Assembly: GCA_002471825.1 (NCBI GenBank)
Contig: DKQS01000001.1
Coordinates: 124,001-188,000 of the forward strand
DNA from: Flavobacteriaceae bacterium UBA7302
GTDB lineage: Bacteria; Bacteroidota; Bacteroidia; Flavobacteriales; Flavobacteriaceae
Direction: 5' to 3'
DNA: 64,000 nt
Numbering within the stretch: position 1 is the stretch's first letter; the number at the start of each line of letters is the position of its first letter. The notes beneath the pieces are model-generated. The model did not search any database. It saw only the letters and a program-made list of their open reading frames with translations, and was not told where the DNA came from. Below are positions 8,989-17,527 of this stretch, piece after piece. The position numbers and the translations under genes were made by a program.

Positions 8989-9942
8989 ATGAAAAACTTA
9001 ATTAAATTATTAAGCCTTGTGCTTTTTGTATCATTTGCTTCGTGCAATGACGATGACAACTCGAATGTACCTACTCCTACAAACACCATTGTAGATGTTG
9101 CCAGTGGAAATACTGATTTAGACCTATTAGTTCAGGCGGCTACTCGCGCTGGATTGGTTGACGCTTTAAAGCAAACAGACATTACTGTTTTTGCGCCAAA
9201 TAATGCTGCTTTTCAAGCTTTATTAGATTCTGACCAATCTTGGAATACGATTAACGACATTCCAGTATCGACTTTAGAAACGGTGTTGAAATTCCACGTA
9301 ATTGAAGGAAGAGTAAGAGCTAACCAATTATCAGACACTTATGTAAACACATTAGCAACTGGACCAAACAATGAGCCTTTATCATTACAGGTAAATGTAA
9401 CTGGAGGTGTTGAATTTAATGGTAACGCTGCTCCTTTAACTACGGATGTTGAAGCTTCTAACGGAGTTGTGCACATCATCAACTCAGTTATGATGCCAAG
9501 AAACATTGTAGCTTTAGCGCAAGGAAACAGCAACTTTACGACACTTGTGGCTGCGTTAACAGATTCAAGACACACGACTGACTTTGTAGGTTTATTAACT
9601 GGAAGCGGACCATTTACGGTTTTCGCTCCTACAAACGGTGCTTTCCAAGCTTTATTAGACACAAATCAAAACTGGAACACGTTAGCTGATATTCCAATCG
9701 GAACTTTAGAGAACGTATTAAAGTACCATGTATTAGGATTAAATGTACAGGCAGATCAATTGATCAATGGAGCTGTTCCAACTTTATTAGGAACTAACGT
9801 TACCATCGACTTAACAAACGGTGCACAATTGGTAACAGGAGCTAACCAAACTGTAAACATCCTGGTTGACCCTGCTACAAATGATGTACAAGGAACGAAT
9901 GGCGTAATTCACGCTGTGGATACGGTGTTACTTCCTAACTAA
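8989..9942 (+). CDS. Surface lipoprotein with two fasciclin (FAS1) domains
   Basis: 317 residues: a lipoprotein signal with cysteine in SFASC followed by an acidic DDDD stretch, then two FAS1 domains at about 35-170 and 175-317. Each repeat carries ITVFAPNNAAFQALLDSD or FTVFAPTNGAFQALLDTN near its start, and VHIINSVMMP or IHAVDTVLLPN at its end, as expected for this adhesion-type fold. Probably anchored to the outer membrane and involved in cell-surface contact. Leucine is written mostly as TTA, like the SusCD genes, suggesting strong expression. A bidirectional terminator follows directly. Confidence 0.9.
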   Translation: MKNLIKLLSLVLFVSFASCNDDDNSNVPTPTNTIVDVASGNTDLDLLVQAATRAGLVDALKQTDITVFAPNNAAFQALLDSDQSWNTINDIPVSTLETVLKFHVIEGRVRANQLSDTYVNTLATGPNNEPLSLQVNVTGGVEFNGNAAPLTTDVEASNGVVHIINSVMMPRNIVALAQGNSNFTTLVAALTDSRHTTDFVGLLTGSGPFTVFAPTNGAFQALLDTNQNWNTLADIPIGTLENVLKYHVLGLNVQADQLINGAVPTLLGTNVTIDLTNGAQLVTGANQTVNILVDPATNDVQGTNGVIHAVDTVLLPN

Positions 9943-9965
9943 GAAGAAACACTTCCTAAAAACAT

Positions 9966-9998
9966 AAAAAAAGCTGCATAATGCAGCTTTTTTTTATT
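9966..9998. terminator. Bidirectional intrinsic terminator
   Basis: Hairpin AAGCTGCA/TGCAGCTT (9971-9978 and 9982-9989, loop TAA) flanked by A-rich sequence on the left and eight T on the right. It serves the fasciclin gene on plus and the DDAH-like gene on minus, whose stop codon (9994-9996) lies inside it. Confidence 0.9.
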
Positions 9999-10923
9999 CT
10001 CTTATCAAAGGCATGGTACTGCAGCGCAGCAGGCCTTCCTGTTTGGCAATTTCTGAATAATTGACCTCTTCTACAGTAAAACCTTGACTCCGAAGCCAAT
10101 TGTTTAATCGGGTAAAATTCTTTTCAGAAATAATCACTTCTTCAGAAATGGAAAAGATATTGCTGTTCATGGCATACATTTCCTCCTTACTGATTTCAAA
10201 AACGTTTTCTTTCCCAAAGAAATCAACCAACCATTGGTATTCAGACTCGATAAGGAATCCATTTTTATGGATGATGGCTTTGTCCTTTCCAATAGGTTGA
10301 AAACAACAGTCCAAATGCAAGGCGTTGTTGTAAGGATCTGTGTTCGATTTTCGTAACTCAAATGATTTCACCTTTTTATGCGGGAACAATCCTTGAATGG
10401 CATCCACAGCGGCCTTATTGGTTCTTGCCGTAATAAAATCGGCATAGTCATCACCTGTATAGGTACCGATAAAGATGTAATCGTTCCAAGGCATGACATC
10501 TCCTCCTTCTACATGACATTCATCGGGTAAAATAATACGATTGGCTTTATCTACATGAATCCATACATATTCGGTCGCCTCTACCTCTCTCTTCCTATCC
10601 GGAAGAATATTCGCAATGATGATCTTGTCTTCAATAACAAAAGAAATATCCCTAGCAAAAATTTGATTGTAGTCGGGCAAGACTTCTGGTCTAAAAACAG
10701 CCACGTCGTACTTTTTAAGAACAGCTGCAACCTCTTCCATTTCTCGCACCATATCCTCCTCTTTCGGATAGGTTCCTGCCAAAACATGTTGCAAGCTCTT
10801 CGGGTCATAACAATCCTCTGGTTTAGGTGTCGGACCATTACTTTCCGCGGTACCCAAGATCACTGCTTTTAACCGTGCAGTTTCATTGGTGACGTTCAAT
10901 TGTATGATTTCTGGAATATTCAA
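9994..10923 (-). CDS. DDAH-like amidinotransferase-family hydrolase
   Basis: 309 residues of the guanidino-modifying superfamily, close to N-dimethylarginine dimethylaminohydrolases. Seen: RDISFVIEDKIIIANI, the substrate-binding motif VEGGDVMPWNDYIFIG, the catalytic histidine in ALHLDCCF, and the catalytic cysteine in LLRCSTMPLIRE at about residue 301. No in-frame ATG exists between the upstream stop and residue 58, so translation must begin at TTG 10923 or another non-ATG codon. It follows gltA on the same strand beyond a terminator. Whether it acts on methylarginine, arginine or another guanidine is not shown. Confidence 0.85.
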   Translation of the reverse strand: MNIPEIIQLNVTNETARLKAVILGTAESNGPTPKPEDCYDPKSLQHVLAGTYPKEEDMVREMEEVAAVLKKYDVAVFRPEVLPDYNQIFARDISFVIEDKIIIANILPDRKREVEATEYVWIHVDKANRIILPDECHVEGGDVMPWNDYIFIGTYTGDDYADFITARTNKAAVDAIQGLFPHKKVKSFELRKSNTDPYNNALHLDCCFQPIGKDKAIIHKNGFLIESEYQWLVDFFGKENVFEISKEEMYAMNSNIFSISEEVIISEKNFTRLNNWLRSQGFTVEEVNYSEIAKQEGLLRCSTMPLIRE

Positions 10924-10970
10924 TGAAATTCGGTTGACTATGGTTTCATAAAATTTTCGTGTAACTCGCT

Positions 10971-11008
10971 AAAAAAAGCTTCAGTGAATATGAAGCTTTT
11001 CTATTTTT
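10971..11008 (-). terminator. Intrinsic terminator after gltA
   Basis: 10-bp hairpin AAAAGCTTCA/TGAAGCTTTT (10974-10983 and 10991-11000, 7-nt loop), with A/T-rich runs on both sides. It separates gltA from the DDAH-like gene. Confidence 0.8.
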
Positions 11009-12294
11009 TATCTCTCATCGATATTGACAAAAGATCGATGGTTTTCTCCGGTGTATAATTGGCGTGGTCTACCAATTGGCTCTTTTCTCAATCGCATTTC
11101 TCTCCACTGAGCAATCCAACCTGGTAAACGACCCAAAGCAAACATTACCGTAAACATTTCTACAGGTATGCCTAAAGCTCTATAAATGATACCCGAGTAG
11201 AAATCTACATTTGGATATAATTTTCGGTCTACAAAATATGGGTCTTCTAATGCTTCTTTTTCCAATCCTTTGGCAATTTCTAAAATAGGATCTTCAACAC
11301 CTAAATCATTCAATACCTCATCTGCCGCTTTCTTAATGATACGAGCTCTAGGATCAAAGTTTTTATAAACTCTGTGTCCGAATCCCATCAAACGGAAAGG
11401 ATCATTCTTATCCTTCGCTTTGGCCATGTATTTTTTGGTATCGCCACCATCAGCTTTGATCGCTTCTAACATCTCAAGTACCGCCTGATTCGCCCCACCA
11501 TGCAATGGACCCCATAAGGCTGAAATTCCTGCTGCGATGGATACAAATAATCCTGCATGAGAAGAACCAACAATTCTTACCGTAGATGCCGAACAGTTTT
11601 GTTCATGATCTGCGTGAAGAATTAATAACTTGTTCAATGCATTTTTAATGATTGGATTGATGAAAAACTCTTTGTGAGGTTTTAAGAACATCATTCGAAT
11701 GATGTTATCTACATAATCCAAACGCTCAGAAGCATAGATTAATGGCAATCCTTGTTTCTTGCGCATTGCCCATGCCACCAATACTGGCAACTTACCCATG
11801 ATACGCACAATAGCATTGTACATATCGGCTTCTGAATCAACATTTACAGATTCTGGATTAAAGGCAGTAAGCGCCGCTGTCAAGGAAGATAAAACACCCA
11901 TAGGATGGGCACTCTTCGGGAAAGAATCTAATATTTTCTTTACCTCTTCATCAACGATTGAATTGTCTCTAATGTCAGCTAAAAATTTTGAAAGTTGATC
12001 GCGAGTTGGAAGGTCTCCAAAAATTAACAAATAAGCTACTTCTAAAAAACTAGCTTCTTCAGCTAATTCTTCGATGGAATACCCTCGGTAACGTAAAATT
12101 CCTTTTTCTCCATCAAGGAAAGTAATCGCACTTTCACAAGATCCTGTATTTTTAAATCCAGGGTCAATTGTTATCACACCATTCGTTGCACCACGTAATT
12201 GTTTTACATCGATGGCAACCTCATTTTCTGTTCCTTTCACTAAAGGAAATTCGTAAGCATTTTCGCCAATAATTAACCTAGCTGTTTCTGACAT
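11008..12294 (-). CDS. gltA: Citrate synthase
   Basis: 428 residues, the usual length of the hexameric type II enzyme. Condenses acetyl-CoA and oxaloacetate to citrate, the first step of the TCA cycle. Seen: the N-terminal small beta domain (about 1-45), SSHAGLFVSIAAGISALWGPLHGGAN with the first catalytic histidine region, LMGFGHRVYKNFDPRA with the second, and the substrate-binding arginine in GRPRQLYTG. Transcribed alone or with the DDAH-like gene, between the eno terminator and its own. Confidence 0.97.
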   Translation of the reverse strand: MSETARLIIGENAYEFPLVKGTENEVAIDVKQLRGATNGVITIDPGFKNTGSCESAITFLDGEKGILRYRGYSIEELAEEASFLEVAYLLIFGDLPTRDQLSKFLADIRDNSIVDEEVKKILDSFPKSAHPMGVLSSLTAALTAFNPESVNVDSEADMYNAIVRIMGKLPVLVAWAMRKKQGLPLIYASERLDYVDNIIRMMFLKPHKEFFINPIIKNALNKLLILHADHEQNCSASTVRIVGSSHAGLFVSIAAGISALWGPLHGGANQAVLEMLEAIKADGGDTKKYMAKAKDKNDPFRLMGFGHRVYKNFDPRARIIKKAADEVLNDLGVEDPILEIAKGLEKEALEDPYFVDRKLYPNVDFYSGIIYRALGIPVEMFTVMFALGRLPGWIAQWREMRLRKEPIGRPRQLYTGENHRSFVNIDER

Positions 12295-12328
12295 TATATC
12301 TATAAATCTTTAGTTGAAAAATTTTACG

Positions 12329-12336
12329 CGAAGATA
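12329..12336 (-). promoter_or_regulatory. Possible -7 element for gltA
   Basis: Minus strand TATCTTCG, one mismatch from TAnnTTTG, 34 nt upstream of the gltA ATG. The same TTCG variant precedes the gene at 15160-15804. Confidence 0.4.
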
Positions 12337-12429
12337 CCGAATTAATAAGAATTTTGAAAGAATCGGCGTCTTGAATTTTGATAATGGAATAGAATCGAAA
12401 ATTATTTAACAATTCTTTAAAGGAAACAA

Positions 12430-12462
12430 AAAAAACCTCACTTTTTCAAGTGAGGTTTCCTT
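12430..12462 (-). terminator. Intrinsic terminator after eno
   Basis: 11-bp hairpin AAACCTCACTT/AAGTGAGGTTT (12433-12443 and 12448-12458, loop TTTC), with a T-run on the minus strand from 12435 down. It lies 20 nt past the enolase stop. Confidence 0.88.
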
Positions 12463-12482
12463 TCTTATTCAAAACCCTTTTT

Positions 12483-13769
12483 TTAGATCTTAAAGGCTTT
12501 TTCTTGAGGGTAGTAAGCTACCTCTCCCAATTCTTCTTCAATTCTTAATAATTGATTGTATTTGGCCATACGGTCAGAACGAGATGCAGATCCTGTCTTA
12601 ATCTGTCCCGTATTTAAAGCCACCGCTAAATCAGCAATGGTATTGTCTTCTGTTTCTCCAGATCGGTGTGACATTACAGAAGTATAACCCGCATTCTTAG
12701 CCATGTTTACGGCATCAATGGTTTCGGATAAAGTACCAATCTGATTTACCTTGATCAAGATTGAATTCGCAATATCGTTTTCAATACCACGAGACAAACG
12801 CTCTACATTGGTTACAAATAAGTCGTCACCCACTAATTGAACAGAATCTCCAATTTTTTCAGTAAGTGATTTCCATCCATCCCAATCATTTTCATCCATT
12901 CCGTCTTCAATGGAGATAATTGGATACTTCTCACACAACTCAGCCAAATACTCAGCTTGCTCTTCAGAGGTTCTTACAACGCCTTTATCGCCCTCAAATT
13001 TGGTATAATCATACTTTCCATCAACATAAAACTCTGCTGCAGCACAATCCAAAGCGATCTTCACTTCATCCCCAAAAGAATAACCCGCGTTCTTCACGGC
13101 CAACCCAATAGTTTCGATGGCATCTTCAGTTCCGTCTAAAGTAGGTGCAAAACCTCCCTCATCACCAACTGCCGTTGATAGATTACGGTCGTGCAATACT
13201 TTTTTAAGATGGTGAAATATCTCAGAACCCATTTGCATGGCGTGCGTAAATGATTCCGCCTTAACCGGCATGATCATAAACTCCTGAAATGCGATCGGAG
13301 CATCTGAGTGCGATCCACCATTGATGATGTTCATCATAGGAACAGGTAATGTATTGGCAGAAACTCCACCAACATATCTGTACAATGGCATGTTCTTTTC
13401 ATTTGCCGCTGCCTTGGCCACCGCTAGTGAAACACCTAAAATAGCATTGGCTCCTAATTTTGATTTGTTAGGCGTACCATCCAAATCAAGCATAGCTTTA
13501 TCAATAGCATTCTGTTCGAACACAGGCATTCCCACAATCTCCTCAGCAATAATCGTATTGACATTACCAACTGCTGTTAAAACACCTTTGCCCATATAAT
13601 TTTCTCCTCCGTCTCGAAGTTCTACTGCTTCATGCTCCCCTGTTGAAGCTCCAGATGGAACTGCTGCTCTACCTAATACGCCATTTTCTGTAATTACATC
13701 AACTTCTACTGTTGGATTCCCTCTGGAATCAAAAATTTGACGTGCATGAATGTCGACTATAATACTCAT
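12483..13769 (-). CDS. eno: Enolase
   Basis: 428 residues. Interconverts 2-phosphoglycerate and phosphoenolpyruvate in glycolysis and gluconeogenesis. Seen: ARQIFDSRGNPTVEVDV at the N-terminus, GASTGEHEAVELRD, the active-site segment AVGDEGGFAPTL, the metal-binding SIEDGMDENDWDGW and GDDLFVTN, and the signature LIKVNQIGTLSET followed by SHRSGETED. It lies between carA and gltA, each separated by terminators. A TATCTTAG at 13812-13805 on the minus strand may be its promoter. Confidence 0.98.
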   Translation of the reverse strand: MSIIVDIHARQIFDSRGNPTVEVDVITENGVLGRAAVPSGASTGEHEAVELRDGGENYMGKGVLTAVGNVNTIIAEEIVGMPVFEQNAIDKAMLDLDGTPNKSKLGANAILGVSLAVAKAAANEKNMPLYRYVGGVSANTLPVPMMNIINGGSHSDAPIAFQEFMIMPVKAESFTHAMQMGSEIFHHLKKVLHDRNLSTAVGDEGGFAPTLDGTEDAIETIGLAVKNAGYSFGDEVKIALDCAAAEFYVDGKYDYTKFEGDKGVVRTSEEQAEYLAELCEKYPIISIEDGMDENDWDGWKSLTEKIGDSVQLVGDDLFVTNVERLSRGIENDIANSILIKVNQIGTLSETIDAVNMAKNAGYTSVMSHRSGETEDNTIADLAVALNTGQIKTGSASRSDRMAKYNQLLRIEEELGEVAYYPQEKAFKI

Positions 13770-13870
13770 AAGTTTATCAATTTTGTTTTTCGATTATTGT
13801 TCTACTAAGATAAAAAGATTCAGGTTTTTAGAAGTAAAATTAAGGTGATAATTACGAAAACGATTACACC

Positions 13871-13906
13871 AAAAAATAAAAAACCCACCCATTAAAAATG
13901 AGTGGG
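13871..13906 (-). terminator. Intrinsic terminator after carA
   Basis: On the minus strand CCCACTCAT pairs with ATGGGTGGG through one G-U pair (13906-13898 and 13892-13884), then TTTTTTATTTTTT follows. It closes the carA transcript 117 nt past its stop. Confidence 0.82.
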
Positions 13907-14022
13907 AAAATTGCTATGAAAAAGAAATGTGATAATTAAATCACACTCCAAAAATAGGAAAAATAAATGGACTACAACAATTAATTTGTTGAATGGCCCA
14001 ATTTACCCGATTGCAAGCGGAT

Positions 14023-15144
14023 TTATTCCGATAAAACCGACTTTGCCCGCTTTACATTGTCTATAAATTGATCAAATAAATAGACGGCATCGTTTGGTCC
14101 CGGGCTTGCTTCTGGGTGGTATTGTACAGAAAATACGTTCTTATCCTTTAATCGGATTCCAGCAACTGTATTATCATTCAAGTGCGTATGAGTAATTTCT
14201 ACATCTGGATGGACTTCTGTCTCTTCTCGATTGATGGCAAAACCATGATTTTGAGAAGTGATTTCTCCCTTACCCGTCAACAGATTGATTACCGGGTGAT
14301 TGATACCACGGTGTCCGTTGTGCATCTTGTAAGTAGAAATTCCGTTGGCTAAAGCAATTACTTGATGCCCTAAACATATTCCGAAAAGAGGTAAATCCCT
14401 TTTAATAATCTCTTGAGCCACCTTAATGGCATCTTCTAATGGCTCTGGATCCCCAGGTCCGTTAGAAATGAAATAGCCATCAGGATGAAAACTTTCTAAA
14501 TCGGAAAACTTTGAATTGTATGGGAATACTTTGATGTAAGCACCTCTTTTGGCCAAATTTCGAAGGATGTTTTTCTTAATTCCGATATCAAGGGCAGAAA
14601 TTTTAATATTAGCTTTCTCGTCACCTACAAAGTAAGGTTCTTTGGTGGATACCTTTGAAGCAAGTTCCAATCCTTCCATGCTTGGCACCTCAGCCAATTG
14701 CTTCTTTAATTCCTCAATGTTATCAACCTCGGTAGATATAATGGCATTCATAGCCCCATTATCACGAATATATGAGACCAAGGCTCTTGTGTCAACATCA
14801 GAAATAGCCACAAGATTGTGCTTTTCGAACCAATCTTTCAAATTTCCATCAGAATCTACTCTGGAATGAATGAAACTGAAATTACGGCAAATAAGACCTG
14901 CGATTTTAATGCCTTCTGACTCTACTTCTTTGTCATTTACACCATAATTACCAATATGTGCATTGGTAGCCACCATTAATTGTCCGAAGTAAGAAGGATC
15001 GGTAAAAATTTCTTGGTACCCGGTCATCCCTGTATTGAAACAGATTTCTCCAGTTGCCGTTCCTTCAATACCGACAGATTTCCCATAAAAAATGGTTCCG
15101 TCTGCTAACAATACTAATGCCTTCTTTCGAGATTGATATTTCAT
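14023..15144 (-). CDS. carA: Carbamoyl-phosphate synthase small subunit
   Basis: 373 residues. Glutaminase subunit that passes ammonia to CarB for carbamoyl phosphate, the precursor of pyrimidines and arginine. Seen: the N-terminal domain with FNTGMTGYQEIFTDPSY and the class I glutamine amidotransferase domain (about 185-370) with catalytic cysteine in LFGICLGHQV and the histidine/glutamate pair in VQYHPEASPGP. carB is not linked here. It starts 15 nt after the small exported protein gene, so the two are probably co-transcribed. Confidence 0.97.
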   Translation of the reverse strand: MKYQSRKKALVLLADGTIFYGKSVGIEGTATGEICFNTGMTGYQEIFTDPSYFGQLMVATNAHIGNYGVNDKEVESEGIKIAGLICRNFSFIHSRVDSDGNLKDWFEKHNLVAISDVDTRALVSYIRDNGAMNAIISTEVDNIEELKKQLAEVPSMEGLELASKVSTKEPYFVGDEKANIKISALDIGIKKNILRNLAKRGAYIKVFPYNSKFSDLESFHPDGYFISNGPGDPEPLEDAIKVAQEIIKRDLPLFGICLGHQVIALANGISTYKMHNGHRGINHPVINLLTGKGEITSQNHGFAINREETEVHPDVEITHTHLNDNTVAGIRLKDKNVFSVQYHPEASPGPNDAVYLFDQFIDNVKRAKSVLSE

Positions 15145-15159
15145 AATTTTTAAATCCAG

Positions 15160-15804
15160 TTATAGTGAGTTGTAATACTCAAATATTTTTATGACGTCTT
15201 TTTCCTTTTTAAAAGACAACTTTCTTTTCTTTATGTCTGATTGAAATTTCTTTTTATCGTCCAACTCCAAAATACCAATAATGGCTTTCTTCTTCAATTT
15301 GAAGGGAACCAATGCATCGTTTTTCAAATACACATAGGCCGATTTAACCACATATCTATCTGGAGTTATTTTCTCTTTCGTGGTTCCATCCTTCATACCT
15401 TCTTTGATCGAAAGGGCATGCTGCTTAAAGACGTTGATTTTTCCCTTCGCCATTCGCTCTACATAATCGCCCTTCACCAATTCAAACTTTTTGTTGTTCA
15501 ACACAACGTAGTTTAAGTTCTTGATGTTGATTTCGTAAATAGAATCGTTTTGCAACTTCACAAAGAACTTTCGTTCTTTCAAATTGTAGTTCGCATTGTT
15601 GTAGCGATAGGTTCTGTTATCAGCTCCAAAAACAACAATATTGGCCAACCAGTCTTCGTAAAGGAATGTAGACCCCTCAATATTGGCGTCGCCATTCTTA
15701 AAACCTAAAAAATTGGATGGTGTAATGATTTCTCTGGAAGGCAAATCCTGACCAAAAGTGGCAAAGGAAAGAAGGATAAATAAAAAGCCTAGAAATTTTC
15801 TCAC
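15160..15804 (-). CDS. Exported protein of unknown function
   Basis: 214 residues, no family recognised. A signal peptide (about 1-19, ending ATFGQ) is followed by a basic, beta-rich region with IITPSNFLGFKNGDANIEGS and several lysine-rich segments; no cysteine lipobox. The start is GTG at 15804, since there is no in-frame ATG nearby. Lies between rplQ and carA on the same strand, 15 nt from carA. Probably periplasmic or outer-membrane associated. Confidence 0.7.
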   Translation of the reverse strand: MRKFLGFLFILLSFATFGQDLPSREIITPSNFLGFKNGDANIEGSTFLYEDWLANIVVFGADNRTYRYNNANYNLKERKFFVKLQNDSIYEINIKNLNYVVLNNKKFELVKGDYVERMAKGKINVFKQHALSIKEGMKDGTTKEKITPDRYVVKSAYVYLKNDALVPFKLKKKAIIGILELDDKKKFQSDIKKRKLSFKKEKDVIKIFEYYNSL

Positions 15805-15809
15805 GATTA

Positions 15810-15817
15810 CGAAAGTA
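15810..15817 (-). promoter_or_regulatory. Possible -7 element for the exported-protein/carA unit
   Basis: Minus strand TACTTTCG, one mismatch from TAnnTTTG, only 5 nt before the GTG start at 15804. Its upstream half would lie inside the rplQ terminator hairpin. Confidence 0.4.
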
Positions 15818-15854
15818 TATAAAAAAAGGGATAAACTTAATCGTCTATCCCTTT
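15818..15854 (-). terminator. Intrinsic terminator of the ribosomal superoperon
   Basis: 9-bp hairpin AAAGGGATA/TATCCCTTT (15825-15833 and 15846-15854, 12-nt loop), with further T residues on the minus strand. It lies 24 nt after the rplQ stop. Confidence 0.82.
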
Positions 15855-15877
15855 GAGTTATTAAAATAAATTAACAT

Positions 15878-16378
15878 TTATTCTTCTGTTTTTTCTTCAA
15901 CAGCCTCTGTCGTTTGTTCTTCTTGAACAGCCTCTGGAGCCGCTGCTGGAGCATCAGACTTCTTTCTTCTACTCCTTCTTGTAGTTTTCTTAGCCTTTTT
16001 ACCATTTGGATTGTACAATTCGTTGTAATCAACCAATTCAACCATTGCCATTGGTGCGTTATCACCCTGACGGTTTCCTAATTTGATGATACGAACATAC
16101 CCTCCTGGTCTGTCTGCTACTTTCACAGATACTTCTCTAAATAATTCAGTAACTGCGTATTTGTTTCTTAGATAAGAGAATACAACACGTCTGTTATGAG
16201 TTGTATCGTTCTTTGATTTTGTAATCAAAGGCTCAACAAATTTTCTAAGCGCTTTCGCCTTAGCAACTGTTGTATTAATTCTCTTGTGCTCAATTAATGA
16301 ACAAGCCATATTGGCAAGCATTGCTTTTCTATGAGCCGATTTTCTACCTAAATTGTTGTTTTTGTTTCTGTGTCTCAT
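15878..16378 (-). CDS. rplQ: Ribosomal protein L17
   Basis: 166 residues. Large-subunit protein near the exit tunnel. Residues 1-115 hold the conserved core beginning MRHRNKNNNLGRKSAHRKAM. The remainder is a lysine, alanine and glutamate-rich tail (about 125-166) absent from the 127-residue E. coli protein; such tails are common in Bacteroidota. Last gene of the superoperon, 59 nt after rpoA. Confidence 0.97.
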   Translation of the reverse strand: MRHRNKNNNLGRKSAHRKAMLANMACSLIEHKRINTTVAKAKALRKFVEPLITKSKNDTTHNRRVVFSYLRNKYAVTELFREVSVKVADRPGGYVRIIKLGNRQGDNAPMAMVELVDYNELYNPNGKKAKKTTRRSRRKKSDAPAAAPEAVQEEQTTEAVEEKTEE

Positions 16379-16437
16379 GACGCTTGTTTTAAACTTTCAT
16401 CTTGCTCTACCCTTTCTGAGGAGCAAATTATGAAATG

Positions 16438-17430
16438 TTAATCTCTATCTAATTTGTATTTGCTTAAGTCCATTCCGAAACTCAAACCTTTCACAAGAAC
16501 TAATTCTTCTAATTCTGTTAAAGATTTTTTACCGAAGTTTCTGAACTTCATTAAATCGCTTTTGTTAAATGATACTAGATCTCCTAATGTTTCTACTTCT
16601 GCAGCTTTCAAACAGTTTAAAGCTCTTACAGAAAGATCCATATCGATCAATCTAGTTTTTAATAATTGACGCATGTGCAATGATTCTTCATCATATGTTT
16701 CCGTCTGCGCAATTTCGTCAGCCTCTAAAGTGATTCTCTCATCAGAGAATAACATGAAGTGGTGAATTAAAATCTTAGCAGCCTCTGTTAATGCATCTTT
16801 TGGATTAATTGATCCATCGGTATCGATATCAAAAACTAATTTTTCGTAATCGGTTTTTTGCTCAACACGATAGTTCTCGATGGCATATTTTACATTTCTG
16901 ATTGGTGTAAAAATAGAGTCTGTAAAAATTGTTCCGATTGGCGCAGAAGCTTTCTTGTTTTCTTCTGCAGGAACAAATCCTCTACCTTTTTCGATAGTAA
17001 TCTCAGCATTTAATTTTACTGATTTATCCATGTTACAGATTACCAATTCTGGATTCAATACTTGAAAACCAGAGATGAATTTCTGTAAATCACCAGCCGT
17101 CAATTGCTCTTGGTCTGTGATAGAAATAGAAACTGTTTCTTTTTCAGTTTCTTCTATCTGTTTTTTGAAACGTACTTGTTTCAAGTTTAAGATGATTTCA
17201 GTAACGTCTTCTACAACACCACTTATGGTAGAGAATTCGTGCTCAACACCATCCACTCTTAATGAAGTGATTGCGTGTCCTTCTAATGAAGATAAAAGCA
17301 CTCTTCTTAATGCGTTACCTACGGTTAAACCAAATCCTGGTTCTAAAGGTCTAAATTCGAATCTTCCAGAGAAATCTGTAGATTCAATCATGATTACCTT
17401 ATCCGGCTTTTGAAAATTTAATATTGCCAT
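16438..17430 (-). CDS. rpoA: RNA polymerase alpha subunit
   Basis: 330 residues. The N-terminal domain (about 1-230) dimerises and scaffolds assembly of beta and beta'; it carries RFEFRPLEPGFGLTVGNALR and RRVLLSSLEGHAI. The C-terminal domain (about 250-320), with ELSVRALNCLKAAEV-type helices seen here as DLSVRALNCLKAAEVETLGD, contacts DNA and activators. Preceded by a 97-nt gap with a candidate stem-loop. Confidence 0.98.
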   Translation of the reverse strand: MAILNFQKPDKVIMIESTDFSGRFEFRPLEPGFGLTVGNALRRVLLSSLEGHAITSLRVDGVEHEFSTISGVVEDVTEIILNLKQVRFKKQIEETEKETVSISITDQEQLTAGDLQKFISGFQVLNPELVICNMDKSVKLNAEITIEKGRGFVPAEENKKASAPIGTIFTDSIFTPIRNVKYAIENYRVEQKTDYEKLVFDIDTDGSINPKDALTEAAKILIHHFMLFSDERITLEADEIAQTETYDEESLHMRQLLKTRLIDMDLSVRALNCLKAAEVETLGDLVSFNKSDLMKFRNFGKKSLTELEELVLVKGLSFGMDLSKYKLDRD

Positions 17431-17527
17431 TTGTTGTTCTTCGTTTTAATTGTTTTTTGGTTGCGCGGTCTATAAGTTTGAAGAAGGACGAATAGACCCT
17501 TTGGCCAAAAACCAATGGGTTAATGTA
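17431..17527 (-). promoter_or_regulatory. Structured gap between rpsD and rpoA
   Basis: A 7-bp inverted repeat GGTCTAT/ATAGACC (17492-17498 with 17467-17473) closes an 18-nt loop, next to the palindrome TTGGCCAA. There is no T-run, so it is not a terminator. A leader for rpoA/rplQ control is an inference. Confidence 0.35.

Noticed and set aside
13928..13945. CRP-like palindrome TGTGA...TCACA
   Set aside because: The half-sites are 8 nt apart, not 6, and the site lies in the 3' region of carA; not called as a CRP site.
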